The notes beneath the pieces are model-generated. The model did no database searches. It was not told the origin of the DNA and worked only from the letters and a program-made list of their open reading frames with translations. Below, one piece after another: positions 49,083-61,258 of a DNA stretch of 64,000 nt. Within the stretch, counting starts at the first letter, position 1, and each line of letters opens with the position of its first letter. Position numbers and translations under genes: made by a program. This DNA comes from Lithospermum erythrorhizon (lineage: Eukaryota > Streptophyta > Magnoliopsida > Boraginales > Boraginaceae), in contig JADFUC010001231.1 of the NCBI GenBank assembly GCA_019722365.1, forward strand, positions 1 through 64,000, given 5' to 3'.

Positions 49083-51274
49083 TAATGTTGCATCATAACA
49101 TCAATTGTCTTCAACAAATCGACCAATGACCAATTTAAGGTTTTTTTTGGCAACCTCTTTATTCATAAATTTATGGAATTTGAAAAATAAATGTAAGTAT
49201 TTACTTACCTTTTCAAGTTTTTATGAGTTTTTAAGGTATTCAATTTGCTTTTGCACGTGCTTAAGGATTATTGGTTTTAATCAATTGGAATTTCTCAGAG
49301 TTGATCAATTTTAATATGATTTTAAGAGAAAATAAGATATTTTGCATAAAGGATACCTTCAAAAAGGTAACTTGTTGTAAAATCAAGATTGAAAATTGTA
49401 TCTTTCATGTATAAACTATTGATGAAACTATGGATAATAATAAAGACAAATTATCGGAGATACTAAATTGAACGAAAGTAATAACCAAAGTGATTTGGAA
49501 GGAATAATGGTATGATAAACATTAGAGATTCAATGTTCTAAGATTGAAAAAAGTTGAACAGATTGGTAGGGATAGAGAACATAGAATGGAAGTATTTATT
49601 ATTTTAGTTTGCTTTAATAATAAAAATGCAAACACAGCTCACTCATATATAGAATGATACATTTAGTGATTCTTTTGAATTCTTTAATGTTTAATTAAAG
49701 TATTTTTTTGTGTAACCCATGTGAAATTTAATATGAATTATTGGTGATCATATTCAATTTCTGTTAAATGTCAATTGCTTTTAAGTGTTGATTTACGGTG
49801 CATCTGAAGTCATAATGATAATTAGTTGAATTGATTTTTTACTACTTTCTTCTTTGAACCAAATGATAGTTATTATGTTTTTTCATTATAGATGATATAT
49901 TACCAAAGATGGAAGTTCGAACATAACCATCTTGTGAAGGCCTAGATAGTGGAAAAAATGGCTCATTAGTTGTACGATTTTGTCTCTAGTTTTTAAGGAT
50001 TAAACATGTATTGGTGGGACAACTCTTCAAAGGAAAGGAAGATAGATGTAAGCATAAAAAAGAAGTGCAGTCTATACAATTCATGAAAAGCTAATAATTT
50101 CATCTGAACTAAAGGTGAAAAGTTTGCAAACTCTTTGAGATAAAATGGATGTAAATATATTAGTATGAAATTTATGACTACTTCTTTTTCTACTAATAAC
50201 TACATCCATGAAACAGAATCAGTCATAAATTCTACATCAATATATTTATCATTTGTTGTATCTCCGAGAGTTTCCAAACTTTTCATCTTTACTTCAAATG
50301 CAATTATTAGCTTTCCATGGATTGTATCAACTCCATTTCATTTTTTTGCTTCGATCTTCTCTTTCTTCGAACACTTGGCTCACTAACGCATGTTTACTCC
50401 TTAAAAGTAGAGACAAAATGGTACAATTAATACTGGTCATTGTTTACCCACTATCTAAGTCTTCACATGATGGTTATGTTCGAACTTTCATCTTTTGTAA
50501 TATATCATCTAGAATGGAGAAACATCATAACTACCATACCATTTGGTTCAAAGAAGCAAGTAGTGAGATAACAATTGAACTCATTGTCATTTTGACTTTA
50601 AATGCTCGCTAGATAAGTATTTAAGTATATTTACATTTAGCATGATCCCCAACAATCCATATCAAATTTTACATGGGTTACACAAAGAAACACTCCAATT
50701 GAAGGTTCAAGAATTCGAAATAAAAACTGGGTGTATAGTTCTATATATATAAGTGAACAATGTATGTCTTTCTACTTTTTTAATGGAACTAAAATAATAA
50801 ATTATTTCATTCTATGTTTTCTATCCCTCTCATTCTTGATCAATTATTTCATTTTATTTTAGGAACATTAAATTTCTAATCGTTATAATAACCATTATCC
50901 CCCCGCTAAGTCACTATCACTTACTTTCGCGGAGCTTAGCTTCTCTAATGATTTTTATCTATAGTTTCACCTGATAGTTTATATATGGAAGATTCAATTT
51001 TGAGTGCACATTTTCTTCAAAAAGTTCGATTTCCTGTTAAAATTATATTAATATTGATTAATCATGAGAAATTTCAGTTGATTAACATCAATAACCCTTA
51101 AATATAGATGAAAGCAAATTCAACACCTAAAAAATTCATCCAAAACATGTACTACTAAGAGGTAATCACTCACATCTAAATCCAAATTTCATAAATTTAT
51201 GGAAAAAGATTATACCAAAAAAATCTTGAATTGGATGATTGATTGAAGAAAATTGACGTCATGACGCAACATTA
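49083..51274. repeat. Giant imperfect palindrome (inverted repeat, arms ~1.1 kb)
   Basis: The two arms are reverse complements along essentially their whole length, with a 20-40 base centre around 50181-50220. Matching landmarks: TAATGTTGCATCAT (49083) against ATGACGCAACATTA (51261-51274); TTCATAAATTTATGGAATTT (49163) against AAATTTCATAAATTTATGGA (51185); GATAGAGAACATAGAATGGA (49571) against CATTCTATGTTTTCTATCCC (50810); TTTGTGTAACCCATGTGAAA (49709) against TTTTACATGGGTTACACAAA (50666); AGTTCGAACATAACCATC (49915) against GATGGTTATGTTCGAACTTT (50470). Arms differ by many substitutions and small indels. No conserved coding frame. Could be a foldback element or an inverted duplication. Confidence 0.9.
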
Positions 51275-51339
51275 AGCACATTCGTGTCTAGTGTGTATCA
51301 TGAATGTAACACCTGGATATCTTGGTTGAAGCTTTAGGC

Positions 51340-52290
51340 TTCACCAAGCTCCTACTTTATAATACTTCATATATTTTAGAAAAATCTAGAATATAATTGA
51401 TATTTTTCTATATCTATGGTAAATGTACTGATTACTTTTAATTGTAGTGTAATATGTACAAATGTTACTTTAGTTGGAACTTGGGTACCATTTTAGCAAA
51501 GCACTACCTTAGTGGCAAATTAAATTAGATAACACTTTTAAGATCAAGGATATCTTGCTTGAAAATAATTTGATTATCAGTCTAAAAAAGTGTTGTCTAA
51601 TATATACAATCGCTACATTAAAAAAAGATCAAGTAGTGTTGAATAACGCTAGTAAAAACTTGAGTAACATTTTTAAGATAAGTGCTACTTTTGCTTGAAA
51701 AGAATTTGGATATCATTTTATAAAAGTACTACTTAATATATACAATCACTATTTTAAAAAGCATTTAGGTAGAGTTGAGTAAAGCGCTATGTTAGTAAAA
51801 ACTTAGGTAATATTTTTAAGATAAGTGCTACTTTAGCTTCAAATTAATGGATATCATTAAAAAAATGTTACTTAATATATACAAGCTCTATCTTAGTTAG
51901 CACAATGTAGCGTCTTTTTATAAGCGATAACATATTATATAAGAGCGGTACTTATGTAACAAGTTGGATAGTATTCTTAAAAAGATGTTACCTAATCTTG
52001 AAAACAACTAGGATATCATTTATAATAAACTTTACCTAATATATACAAATGCAACTTTGTTACGCATTTGGGTAACTTTTTTTTAAGTAAGTGCTACCTC
52101 AATTATCAAAACGTTACATAAGTAAGCTTATGTGTAGCATTTGAAAAAAGCACTACCATAGTAAGATTTTGGATAGCCTTTAAAAAATAAGCTCTATCTA
52201 AGATTTTAGCTTTTAAAATCGCTAATTAAGTATCACTTATTAGGTAGTGCATGGCCAAGTATTATTTAAGTGTCATTTTATAGTAGTCAC
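51340..52290. repeat. Tandem block with CACTA-like subterminal motifs
   Basis: About four drifted units of 135-160 bp share ATATCATTTTATAAAAGTAC-type text, then TAATATATACAA (about 51598, 51735, 51875, 52037), alternating with AAGTGCTAC and GGTAACATTTTTAAGATAAG motifs in both orientations. Repeated short motifs around GTGCTAC/GTAGCACTT are characteristic of subterminal regions of plant CACTA elements. The right edge (TTTATAGTAG near 52280) vaguely resembles a CACTA terminus. No transposase seen. Confidence 0.5.
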
Positions 52291-52362
52291 TTTTTCAAAT
52301 TTTAACTCAAATATTTTTATTTATGTATTAGTATAATATTTGGTGAATTATATTATCTAATA

Positions 52363-52592
52363 CTTTCTTCATCTCTATTTAAGTGATCATCTACCAAAAA
52401 TTTATCATTTCATTATAAGCGATTATTTCATTTATCAATGCAACTTTTTACATTGAAGTTTGTTTTGTCTCCTAATATTTTTTTTTTCTATTGGTTGATT
52501 ATTTTTCTTTCTCCTTAAAATTTATACAATCAATGATTATCTTAATAAATTAATTTTCTTTTAAACAATCAAATAAATAGAGACGGATGGAG
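52363..52592. mobile_element. Stowaway-type MITE
   Basis: A 230-bp element: left end CTTTCTTCATCTCTATTTAA, right end in reverse complement CTCCATCCGTCTCTATTTAT. TA flanks both ends (52361-52362, 52593-52594). It sits just before the target duplication of the neighbouring hAT element. Confidence 0.8.
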
Positions 52593-52608
52593 TACTAGTA
52601 TTTCTAAT

Positions 52609-53515
52609 TAGGGATGTTATCTACTCGTCTAAAACCGAAATCAACTAAATTTTACCAATTTGGTTGGAAAATATGAAATCGAATCGAAATGGTAAGAAAA
52701 ACAAATCAAACCGAGGAATTAATCGGTTTCGGTTTTAGCACATAAATCGAACCGAACCTACCGGACTGCATTCTTATTATATATATTTTGTTAAAACTAT
52801 TTATATTTGTAATATTTTTAGTTTATAATCATTTTGGCTCAAATCACAAGATTTATTTTAGTTTGAAATCATGTATTTAAGTATTTGGAAAGATTCAAGA
52901 ATCAATATTATTATCCATTTGTTAATTCGTCAGGGAGTTATGTTTATTATTATGCATGCATTTGAAACAATCCGTTGGGCACCGCCAAATTAAGAAGTTA
53001 ATTCCGCTTCTGACGATCAGTTTGCTATTATATCACGACGGTGTAATGTGGTTGAAATTTACATGTATTCTATTTTAATTTGAAATCAAGAACTTTTTAT
53101 ATTATTCTCCCTCCGGTGACATTTACTTGTCATCCTAAAATAATACACACAAATTAAAAAGAATGAAAAGTAGTAAAAAAGTATATTGAAATGCGAACGA
53201 CAATTAATCAAACTATATCATTTGGCTGATTGATAATTTAATAACAAATAAGAAGAAAAATTAACAATATAAAATATTAATTTTCTGTGTTTTAATCTAC
53301 GTTAAAACATATCCAATTTTTCGTTTGGGAATGACAAAGAATGTCACCCACGGAGTGTTATTGTTATAAACGCAAACCGACCGAACCGAACCGACCAAGA
53401 TAAAAACCACATCAACCTAACCGATTCAAACAATTTCTATTTAAAAACTGATAGCATTGATTTCACACAAAAAAATTTAAAAAGAACCGACTGAATCGAA
53501 TCGAAAACATCCCTA
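52609..53515. mobile_element. Non-autonomous hAT element with intact target duplication
   Basis: Inverted ends TAGGGATGT (52609) and ACATCCCTA (to 53515) are flanked by a perfect 8-bp duplication TTTCTAAT at 52601-52608 and 53516-53523. Eight-base duplications and TAGGGATG-type ends are hallmarks of hAT transposons. The subterminal parts are rich in AACCGAACCG-type repeats, common in plant hAT-derived MITEs. No transposase frame. A Stowaway MITE (53105-53358) is nested inside, so the hAT insertion came first. Confidence 0.9.
53105..53358. mobile_element. Stowaway-type MITE nested in the hAT element
   Basis: A 254-bp element with ends TTCTCCCTCCGGTGACATTT and, in reverse complement from the right, ACACTCCGTGGGTGACATTC. 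TA flanks at 53103-53104 and 53359-53360. Confidence 0.8.
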
Positions 53516-53523
53516 TTTCTAAT

Positions 53524-55829
53524 GTAATTTACCATTCATATGGACTCGAATCAAGTTTACGTATGTAGACTACAAAGTTAATTAGTTTTACAGTTGAAAA
53601 TCAAACATTACACTCATTTTAGGACGAGGGCAGTGTAAATAATCCATGCTCATCATTATACCACCACTCTTTTCCAGCCCAAAAACAAACTGTCACGTAT
53701 CTAGAGAGAGGGACAAATCATTTTGCTTCAATTATTATTACTGATATCAATGAGTGAATCTATGTGGGATTCTTAAAGTTTCCTCTGTAACTTGGTGTTT
53801 GAATTTAGTAGCAGAATTAAATGGTTATGGTCGAGGCAGCTCAAGAGAAGTAAATAAGCATGCCCTTTATGAGTTTAAAACAATAAATGTCCATACAGAC
53901 AAACACACACAAATTTATACTACTACAAGTAACTCTTGAAGTTCTGAATTGGAAGTCTGAGAGGAACTATTGAGTGTTTTCTAGTATGTAAAAACTACAG
54001 AAAACAGAGAAGAACATAGAAAATAGAGTGTTTCAGAATGAATTGTCATATTTGGATTAGAAGAGGGTTGTGGAGGTGATGAGTGCGACATAGCACTCGA
54101 CAAAAGAGAGGATTTTTACTCTCTCCTTTCTGTCTTGGAAATGGGGATTTATGATACATACCATGCATGTATACAGACTGATGAGAGAAGAATATGATAC
54201 ATACCATGCATGGAAATGGAGTATATGATAACATCTTGGTTAGGTTGATCATTAGAATTTTGATTTTATAATTTACTCAATTATGAGTATTCCAATATGT
54301 CATTTTAACTTTTAATGAGGAGTAATAATTAATTACATTGACACGTTTATTTTCAAATATCGATCATTAATTATTTTTTATTATTTATAGTAAAAAATAC
54401 AACTTATCCTAAAAATTGTTTAATTTGATTGTCAATAATCAAAATCAACAAATTTTAATATAATTTGATTGAGACAAATAATATTGATTTAATATAATTA
54501 TTATGTTAATACTCCGTATTAAAGTAGATTGAAAATAGTAGAAATAATATAATTTGATATATTTTCTTCAACTATTATATTCCGTACAACATATAAAAAA
54601 ATTTGAATTCAAAATTTTAAAACTAACCATCAAAATTTAAACTAGAAAATATATTCAAGGTTTAATTAAATTCTTATACTAATAATTTATTAATTTATAT
54701 TCTAAAAGGTATATATTTTATTTAAAATTACATTAATTTATTTGAAGAATATAATTTATATATTTAAACAGAAAATATATAGTGAAATAAAAATCGATCG
54801 GATAACTTTCCCTTTTAAGGCCTTAACCTGTTCTTGTACCTTGGATCCAATTTATATGGTGGAAAACTAGGGCCCTCCAAACCTCCACTGAAATAAATTG
54901 ACTGCTCCACTTTTTTTTTTTTGATAAACAAATTGACTGCTCCACACCAACTCATAAAAGAACAGATAGATGTGTATATCGAATCTATTCCAATCTAGGG
55001 CTTGATACTAAATTACTAATTGACCCGAAAAATCGAATCAGATCCGATTATTTGAATAGAAAATATCCATGTAGATGAGTTGGGTTCGAGTAATTGATAT
55101 GATTGTATTAATAATTTATTTTAGATATCGAACAATATAATCTACTTGAACTTGAGTTGAATGTAAGTTTGGGACAATTGCACGCATATCGATGTATATC
55201 CGCGGTTACGGCCAACATTTACGTTGATAACGGAGCGTTTTAATTTATTTTAAAGTTTTTTAATACATACATTATACAAACGTATCTTCTAAAAGAAATC
55301 TACGAACAAAAAATAATTACAAATATACTCCAAATTTGTACTCGGGATTAACATTTATGAATGGACAAAAGGCAATGCCGCCCATTAGACTATTCTCTCT
55401 TTGCTCATTCTACCAATCATAGAATACATTTTTTCCATCCCACCCATTTAAACTTTCAAAAGATTACCATTTTGGACTTTCAACAAAGCTGACCAATAAT
55501 TGATCATAAACCATTTTAAATGGGACAGCTTCCGTGAATTATTCTGGCAACAAATCCTTATGAAGAAAACTTTTTAAAAACATGGTTGTTTTGTAATTTT
55601 TAAATCTAAACTTTAACAAAAATGATTTTGAATTTCATTAACAAAAAAATTAAATTAAAATAAACAACCCCTCTTCCCACTGGGACTAAAAAGCACACGA
55701 GAACCGTGTTAAAAAATGTAAGAAATAATTATTTTGTCCTTAAATGAACTTATTCAAAGGCTAAGCACTTGGTTGGGGGTCAGGGATATAAAATAGTCAT
55801 TTCCACCACTATTTTGACACTATCTGAGC
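53524..55829. other. Intergenic stretch
   Basis: No gene recognised. GATACATACCATGCATG occurs twice (about 54152 and 54196), each holding a CATGCATG word. AT-rich from 54240 to 54780. Confidence 0.4.
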
Positions 55830-55834
55830 GTGCT

Positions 55835-55842
55835 TTATAAAG
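55835..55842 (+). promoter_or_regulatory. TATA-like box
   Basis: GCTTTATAAAGACC is followed by a C/T-rich, A-poor leader (CCCTCCTCCTTCATCTTCCG, then CACCCCACCCCCC) of the kind seen in strongly transcribed plant genes. It precedes the candidate start at 56119. Confidence 0.45.
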
Positions 55843-56118
55843 ACCAAAGACCCTCCTCCTTCATCTTCCGCACACCACCCCACCCCCCAATACTACACCG
55901 TCCCCTCTACACACACCCACTCACAACCTTTGAACTCATACTTAAAACGATCTTTCAGTCCTCAAATAAAAATAAAAATAATATTAGACGATTATTAATA
56001 ACCTTGAGCTTTGCATTTTCCTTACTGTTCCTGTTCTAACAGAAATTTATTCAAACACTTGGAGTGCTTTTCAATCCAATACATTCAAATCCACAATCAA
56101 GAATTCCCATAGCACAAA

Positions 56119-56266
56119 ATGAATTCATTTCTCGGTCAATCAAAGATCAAATAAGTTGTTAAGAAACTTGCAAGATGATTTGATAAAAGAGCCTCGAAAG
56201 CCAAATTTCTTCCATGAAATTCACAAGATGGAAATGATCCAAGTGGAAAAGATGCGAAGATACTGG
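56119..56266 (+). pseudogene. Small broken gene of unknown family
   Basis: The ATG at 56119, in an A-rich context after a leader-like tract, starts MNSFLGQSKIK and then meets TAA. In another frame, open from 56123, the sequence reads NKLLRNLQDDLIKEPRKPNF and FHEIHKMEMIQVEKMRRYW, charged and protein-like, and ends exactly at a GTGAGT donor (56267). A one-base lesion near 56150 would join the two. No second exon could be assigned downstream. I do not know the family. Confidence 0.35.
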
Positions 56267-58743
56267 GTGAGTCTCAAATCGACAATTTAGTCTCACAGGG
56301 AAATACCAATCTGCTCACCTTACATGAAAGTGAAAATTCACAAACACTTCCGAGTATCCAAAACTTCAATTTACTTCTACGATGTACCTCTCGGGTAGTC
56401 ACCTAAAAGATTGTTGATTGTTTTGGCTTTGTTTGTCTCAATTACGCCGATACGCTAACGTGAAAAGGCTCCAATTGCTACCCATCACCAATGCCGAGGT
56501 TATCCGAGACGCCTCGATGGGGTCCGTACTACCCCATACACGCCCAAAGATAAAAGTGTGTAACCCCAGAATACCGAGGCACTTAATTCTCGAATTCAGC
56601 AACAATTACTTGCTACCGCCAGGATCGAACTCCACGCCGATGCGTAGGCGCACCGCAAAGGATGACCGATGTCCGTCAAAAAATTAAAGCATCAAATATA
56701 TTTCTCAAAAAAAAATTACACAAACCCCCCATTTATTTGAATTTAACGGTCAATTTAACAAATTTAACTCATTTGTTTACTCAATATGATAGTATTTAGG
56801 AAGTTTAATGGGTTGGATGGTAATTTGTGTTACAGGATGGGGGCGGAATGTATTAGGGTATTATTCAACGAGCACTAATGCCTTTCACTTTTGGCGAATT
56901 ATTATATTGAATCGATCAACGCTGCATATTCCGACGACGGATTAATTCCGATCAACCCGACCAACTCTAATGATTAACCAGTCACCATTTACAAAAGTTA
57001 ACATAAAGTACCACTATATTAATGTTAGCATATGATCAAACTCATCTATTTTCACCTCAAAATGTTTACCAATAATGTGGAACAATGCCTAGAGTATGTT
57101 GATTACTGAACTATCAAAAACAAGCTTTTAATATCCGACTATCAACATTTCATCAGGAATATGCAAGCTGGATAATACATACTCCTATTTTTACTCACGG
57201 CAAATAATTCCTAGAAAGGGTCTGCAGAATATTTAATTTGCTTCTTTAAGTATTGCTAGGCTATTGAGTTGATGATTTGATTTGATGCATCGGCTCCACA
57301 TTTCCGCGGGGTTGATTATGATTACATGGAGGAAAGTAGCTAAAAAGCATACAAGGTTTACTAAAGTCTGAAAACTTCCTCTGGAATAATAAAAGTTTAA
57401 AGTTACTTTTTAGGACTTCTCAAATCATACTCATTTCATATAATTGGGGAGTTAATTATTGAAATAATTTCATAATGGTCTTCAAGTACATACATTTATT
57501 AGTCGCATGTATATGAGATGAGCCGAGTCGAGATTCTTTAAAAAAAAAAAAACCATGAAACTACGAGGGGCTAAACCTGCACCATTGTCAATAACTAAAA
57601 CCAAATCGATACTTGATCGTACTTTTAAAAAGTTAATTGACAATCAATTTACGTTGAAAATAAACATATTGAATTTTTTTATAATATATGAAAATGCATC
57701 CAACCACATTTTATCTTAGAGGGACATTTTTGTACTTCAAGACAATAGTATAATTGAAGGAGTAACTGATAATGTAATGAATTATTTATTCTTTTCTATC
57801 AAATTTTTTAAGGAATGTTTTGGTTTTTCAAAAAGTTTTTAAAAAATTGAATTTTATCACATAAATTAGTTTTTCTCTTTATTTTTTTAAACTAACAAAA
57901 AATTAATTTTGAAATTGCTATAAAAGAAAAATAGCCTTAAAAATTTGGGTTGGAGGACGTAATAATCTCTTTTAATTTTAGTCGTACTAGTTGTCTCAAA
58001 GCCAAATGCCTTTTATGTCCTTATTAGAGCATAAACACCAAATGTCTCGAAACAACTCCCTATCTCTTATTTAGAATAGAGAGAAACAAAAAATTAAAAA
58101 AGTACCAAAATATCAGATTTTTTTATTTTTTCTCAAATATTTTAGGGAATGTCTCATATTTATAATTTTTCCAAACCATTTTTCTTCTTGATATTAATTG
58201 ATGTGAGTGTTTTAAAGAACAAAATAAGGAATTTGGATTTGTGTAAAAGTTATGGTAAAATGTATCACCTAATTTGATAAATTAATTTAAGTAATTTGGA
58301 AAATTGACTATACACACACTTAAATAGTAATTTTTAGTATTGAAATGATTATTTTATCCTAAATATAATTTCTGTAATTATTACACTTAAAAATAGGGAA
58401 GACAAAATAATCATTTCACCCCTTAAACCAATACTGTTTGGGTTATAACAACTCAGGCTTTTATGCCTAGAAAGCTGAGAGAGAAAGATAAACGAATCAA
58501 CGCATCAGAAACGAGGGTTTTGGAAGAAGGATTTGATGATAGTAGGTGGAGGAAGAGGAGGAGATTTGTGTTCTTTTTCACCACAAACGAGGGAAGCTAT
58601 GAATTTGTGTATGTGCAACCGAATAACAATGATGATTCTTCTGAAAACAATCCACCCCCCCTGCTTTGAATATGCATCAAATAATGATCCCTTCTCTTCC
58701 ATCACTTCCAACCCCATATTTTCATTAACTCCTCTCCCTCTCT
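56267..58743. other. Stretch without a recognised gene
   Basis: An open stretch at 56418-56687 (+) lies in GC-richer sequence. A minus-strand GGAGTTCGATCCTGGC there resembles a polymerase III B box, so it might be SINE-derived; no firm call. The rest to about 58440 is AT-rich. A 68-codon open stretch at 58463-58669 sits just upstream of the MIR394 promoter and has no recognisable product. Confidence 0.35.
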
Positions 58744-58751
58744 CTATAAGT
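58744..58751 (+). promoter_or_regulatory. Probable TATA box of the MIR394 transcript
   Basis: CTCTCTCTATAAGTAATTA, preceded by a CT-rich tract, lies about 215 bases upstream of the hairpin, a suitable place for the polymerase II promoter of a plant primary miRNA. Assignment by position and motif only. Confidence 0.45.
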
Positions 58752-58959
58752 AATTATATCGCAGACCTATATATCTCTCATCTTAAATACTCCTCAACTG
58801 CCCTATTCTTATTGTCCCTCACTTATATCCACCAAATCTTCTCAAAGCTTGTGAAGTAAATATTTCTCCTATCCTACAAGACTTTTGTGATTTCCATCTT
58901 GGACTTTTCATCAAGAAACTATGCATCTTTTCATGGTTGGTTTAACAAAGAGTCTCCCA

Positions 58960-59062
58960 CAGAGTTTATTGGCATTCTGTCCACCTCCACTTGATCAATT
59001 TATTTTATTATTTTTGGGGTTTTGGTATATGTGGAGGTGGGCATACTGCCAACTGAGCTCTG
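58960..59062 (+). ncRNA. MIR394: MIR394 precursor hairpin
   Basis: Positions 58969-58988 read TTGGCATTCTGTCCACCTCC, identical to plant miR394. The opposite arm (59033-59052) reads GGAGGTGGGCATACTGCCAA, which pairs with it with two mismatches and one G:U pair. The star strand with a 2-base overhang would be 59035-59054. The stem extends outward through CAGAG/CTCTG (58960-58964 with 59058-59062) and closes on a 44-base loop. In plants miR394 represses the F-box gene LCR and affects shoot meristem and leaf form. A GTAAGT donor-like site at 59177 suggests the primary transcript is spliced further on. The mature arm is on the 5' side, as in known MIR394 genes. Confidence 0.96.
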
Positions 59063-60323
59063 TTGGCTTCACTTTGTAGAAACCCTTCTCATGAGTCATG
59101 ATGATATTCTCTTCTTGTTCAAGAAAAAGCTTTCCATGGTTATGCTTTTCATTAGTTCAAGATCTAGTCAATTAGAGGTAAGTGCTCCATATATGATTAC
59201 CTTAATTGACTCTTTTCTTTCACCTTTTTTTTACCTTTTTATGTCTCCTTTTAAATTTAACCTTTGATATTTATGGATGGTTGTTGGCATTCGTTTTGGG
59301 ACAGCTAGCTAGTTGATCTTTTGTAATTCATAGTTCTATATATTTATTTTTTATCATGATGTTTCTGATCTACAGATTTGGTACCAACCATGATTAATTT
59401 GCAGTTACATCATACATATGTTATTCTAAATTTTCCAGCCCTAATAAAATCTCAGTAGACACAATATATATGAACCTATAGCGATCTACCTTTTCTTGGC
59501 TTACAACTTGCATAGTTGTATATATTTTCTGAAATACAGAATCGTTTTTTGCACTACACTATTTATCACATCATTCCACATATATGTACATACTCCAAGC
59601 TTGCTGATGGATTTTAATGTTTTTATTATACTTGTTTTTTACTACCTAAAACCATTGTTAGATTGAGTTCTATATATGGTTATGCTCGCCTTCTTGGTCC
59701 GATACATATGTCTAACGTAAACATTTATGTGGAAAGCCGCCATGAAAAAGAAAACATTGTTTCTACAGGAAGCTTAAGCAAGCTTCCAAATAGTTGGAAT
59801 AATGGTTGTCATGATTATTATTGCTAGCTCAATTTAAATATACTTTTTTGTTTATGGATCCATAGTTCCATACTCAATGTCTTACTGGAGTACTACTGTC
59901 TACTGGTAGCAATTTGTGCGTAGCAGGCCAAGAGGGATGTTCAAGATCATCCCACTGGTATGAATGTTGCTACTTAATGCTCCTTGGAGTTTCATACCAT
60001 GATACCAATTTTTATACTTTTGTGTTGTGAGTTTTGAATAGTAGATTTATTAAATTGATTTACATGATTTCATTTACTTATACAAATCTCATCACACTTA
60101 TTATTATGTCTTTTGTGTCTCTTAACAAGCCTCTTGATTGTGAGGTATGTCTTTCTTGCTTTACTATCAAGAGATATGTAGAAAGAACGACGAGATTGTT
60201 CTCAAGGAGGATTATTGATAGGGAGTATTATTTTTTTGGGGGATTGATGTACATAAACTGAATGAGCTCATAAAGCAACATGAAAAATTACTTATGTTTT
60301 GTTAGACATTGTCTCATAAAAAT
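59063..60323. other. Downstream part of the MIR394 transcript and flank
   Basis: Open stretches here (59022-59267, 60034-60261) are not recognisable proteins. The GTAAGT at 59177 fits an intron in the primary miRNA transcript. No other features. Confidence 0.4.
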
Positions 60324-61258
60324 CAGGGACGGATTCAAGGGATGGTCAACATGCAAAGGACCACCCAAAATCAAAGATGTTTACTGGCTTAGATGGTTTA
60401 GTTCCTACCATTTTCTTTTGAACGCTAGTGTTGGATTCTAGGCAGCTACTAAATTGTCGATTTTTTTTTTTTTGCTGTGTTACTAGTTCCCTTCACGCTT
60501 TAGTAGCTGCTTGTGTTTATTGCTTTTGCAATTGATGCACCACCGTACAACAATCCTCCAAAATAACATATATTAGTACTACTATTCTTGTCCATATTAC
60601 ATTTTTTTTAACTAATTTTTTTTTTTGTATTTTTCATTGAATTGAAGTATAAGAGGAAATAAATAGAGCATCTCAGAACCCATATTACATATTTACTTGC
60701 ATTAAGTTTTTTTTTTTTCCAAATTCTCATGATCTTAAATTATATACTCAATAATGGTCTTTCTAATTATGGTAGTTAAAGCATGATCATCATCTTTTTT
60801 AAAATTTCCTAAAATGATATTTTTATGAGTTATTTTTTTATGTATGTTTTTTATCAGATTTTCTATTATTCATTTTGCTATTGAAAAAATATTAGAGATA
60901 GTATAAACTTAGGAGGTGAAGAGGATGGATGATTAATTTTATAGGAGGTAACTTATTTTAGGGGAGTTATAAAAATACTATTTTATTCATTTTTAGTGAT
61001 TTCAACTCTAAATATTTGAACTTTCCTCCAAATAGTACTTATAAGTTTAATTTCTCTCTCTTTGGAATTCATAAAGCAAATGTAAAGTTACATAAAAACA
61101 GACGATTCTTGCAGTCACTTAGGGCATAAGCCAATTTTGTATGATTCTATTTTTGTTTAGTAAAATTAATTTTATCCTCTTTATTTATGATGTCTTAAAA
61201 AAATTCCAACTTAACTAATGATCCGGGACCACCTAATTTTCACATCTGATCGCCCTTG
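60324..61258. mobile_element. Possible hAT-type non-autonomous element
   Basis: Starts CAGGGACGGATTCAAGGG and ends ...CATCTGATCGCCCTTG, whose reverse complement is CAAGGGCGATCAGATG. These are CA...TG, GGGCGGAT-like ends as in plant hAT elements. The flanking 8-mers ATAAAAAT and CAAAGAAT agree at only 5 of 8 bases, so the duplication has decayed or the borders are slightly off. No coding frame. Interior AT-rich with long T-runs. Confidence 0.5.

Noticed and set aside
50253..50612. 119-codon open stretch inside the palindrome
   Set aside because: It spans palindrome arm sequence whose partner arm does not keep the frame; composition is not protein-like.
56430..56690. Possible minus-strand SINE with a B-box-like GGAGTTCGATCCTGGC
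   Set aside because: No convincing A box at the right distance and no A-tail; left as a note only.
58463..58717. Opposed open stretches (68 and 70 codons) upstream of MIR394
   Set aside because: Low-complexity, no recognisable motif, overlapping on both strands; more likely promoter-proximal sequence of the miRNA gene.
59100..59145. TTGTTCAAGAAAAAGCTTTCC resembling a miR396 arm
   Set aside because: It departs from miR396 at several bases and no complementary arm lies nearby.
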